From Rhinopomastus cyanomelas (taxonomy: Eukaryota > Chordata > Aves > Bucerotiformes > Rhinopomastidae): a stretch of 64,000 nt of DNA. Position numbers and translations under genes: made by a program. The stretch lies in assembly GCA_013400115.1 (NCBI GenBank), contig VXBP01009432.1, forward strand, positions 716,994 through 780,993, given 5' to 3'. This document shows, piece by piece, positions 62,831 to 64,000 of the stretch (positions are counted from its first letter, which is position 1; each line of letters opens with the position of its first letter). Under the pieces are notes generated by a model. It made no database searches and was not told the origin of the DNA. It saw only the letters and a program-made list of their open reading frames with translations.

Positions 62831-63610
62831 AATCAACTGATCGTCACATTTGCCATGCAAGACCACGTTTTTGACAAACAGATGAAATAGACTGAGCTGG
62901 GTCTTAGTGGAAACTACTGGACAAGGTTAACTCCCAACATAGCTACCTGTGCTACTACCAATGTGTGTCTGTCCATGCAGATACATATATAACGGCTGTA
63001 CACACAGACATACATCTGTGCATACACACTGAATCTTAGGTCTCGGTCTCCATGCTCGACTAGTGACATCTCTGTTCCTCTCGACCCTTAATGAATCACT
63101 TTTACATACAGAGACATTAGCTCTGATTGTTAGATAAGGAAAAGAAGGGACTCACTGAGCACAGCAAAAGTGATTTGTCCCAAGGTCACACAGAAAAGTC
63201 TGTGGCTGAGCTAAGCCTCGCTGTCTCTGGAATAAAATACATCCTCATTTCCATTATCCTCTCCTGGCATGACAAATTCCCTCTGTTGAACAGAAAGACT
63301 CTGTCACACACATCACAAAGCCCAGGTATTGCAGCACCTCGGTCCTCCCCTCAACCCCATAGATATTCTGCTCCGGGGGAGGGATCAGTGCCTGCTGCCC
63401 TCCAGATGCCCCAACAGCCCCTGGAGGTGCACTCCACCAGTTGGCTTGCTGATCCCCAGCAGCAGTGATTGCCCTCTGACAACGAGGACACAGAGCAAAA
63501 TCAGGAGGGAGAAAGGGAGACAGAGAGGGAAAAGAGTTCTTCCTGCATCCAAAGGATTTCTGTTCACAACCTAGGGCACATAAAACGCTTCTCCCACCCC
63601 ATAGCATTAC
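62831..63610. other. Sequence between the CpG-rich block and the candidate 5' exon
   Basis: Moderate GC content; no repeat family recognised. Overlapping open frames on both strands at 63127-63607 show no known domain. Confidence 0.5.
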
Positions 63611-63980
63611 CTTGACTGTAGCAGCAATTTCTTCTTCCTACAGTGGTGGCAAGACGGTCCTTTTGGTGGCGATAATCAAGACAGAGACGAGTAGGCACCT
63701 CCTATTTTCAGCCACGGCAGAGATAGCTTTCCTCGCACAGACCTACTGGAGCTGAAAAATCCTCAAATGCCTCAGCAAAGATCACCAGCAGGTGAGCCTC
63801 ACTTGGCTGGCATTGTCACTCCTCCAGCTATGGGCATGTCCTGTTTTCTTCTGATCACAGGCAAACGCTGAGCACCGAGTACCCTACCCCCGCAAATGCA
63901 TGCACATACACGCACGCCATGAGTGTTCTCTCAGCATCGCCCAAGTCTCATTTGCAAGAGGCGTGAATGGTCCCTGGATT
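63611..63980 (-). other. Candidate 5' non-coding exon and upstream flank of GRM5
   Basis: On the minus strand the sequence reaches a good donor (CAAG then GTAATG) with the exon end at 63611. The tract is moderately GC-rich and lacks recognisable repeats. It lies about 7.8 kb upstream of the coding exon's acceptor. It is offered only as the best place seen for a 5' non-coding exon. The transcription start is not identifiable, and the opposite strand or no exon at all remain possible. Confidence 0.25.
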
Positions 63981-63986
63981 TAAGGA

Positions 63987-64000
63987 GGGGGGAGGGGGGG
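63987..64000 (+). repeat. G-run at the window edge
   Basis: Six and seven consecutive G separated by one A run to the last base of the window. This is a potential quadruplex-forming or assembly-breaking tract. Confidence 0.8.

Overview
This window looks like avian nuclear DNA carrying the 5' part of one gene, GRM5 (metabotropic glutamate receptor 5), on the minus strand. The bird assignment rests on the repeats. Roughly 12% of the window (about 7.6 kb when the spans listed here are added) is CR1 LINE sequence with the typical octamer tail (ATTCTATG, or CATAGAAT in reverse). LTR fragments of avian type are also present, and no mammalian Alu or L1 sequence was noticed. No bacterial-style operon, CRISPR array or compact gene cluster is present.

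Gene layout, read right to left on the minus strand. At 63-64 kb a tract ends in a good donor at 63610 and may be a 5' non-coding exon. At 62.45-62.83 kb lies a GC/CpG-rich block with a 71-bp tandem repeat. The first coding exon of GRM5 runs 55799-54918. It has a strong acceptor, a 5' UTR with several upstream ATGs including a 43-codon uORF, the start codon at 55596, and a consensus donor after 54918. Everything from 54917 down to 1 is then the start of the first coding-region intron. No sequence matching the next GRM5 exon is seen, so this intron is longer than 54.9 kb.

The intron and the 5' flank hold about two dozen CR1 pieces in both orientations. They range from old and degenerate (for example 31795-32105 and 59040-59310) to well preserved (for example 4314-4672 and 44223-44400), and include one rare ORF1 (esterase) fragment at 36795-36985. 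Other repeats are an LTR 3' end at 1697-1819, a truncated minus-strand ERV with a tRNA-His-like primer-binding site at about 21.7-22.97 kb, a possible decayed gag-like remnant near 18.0-18.2 kb, and a few microsatellites. Three N runs (8975-8991, 25691-26228, 52375) all fall in or next to CR1 copies, so the open frames across them are artefacts.

No novel multi-gene system was found. The points most worth a second look are the GRM5 leader (uORFs and an N-terminus six residues longer than the human protein), the candidate 5' exon and promoter, the His-PBS ERV, and several informative CR1 rearrangements.
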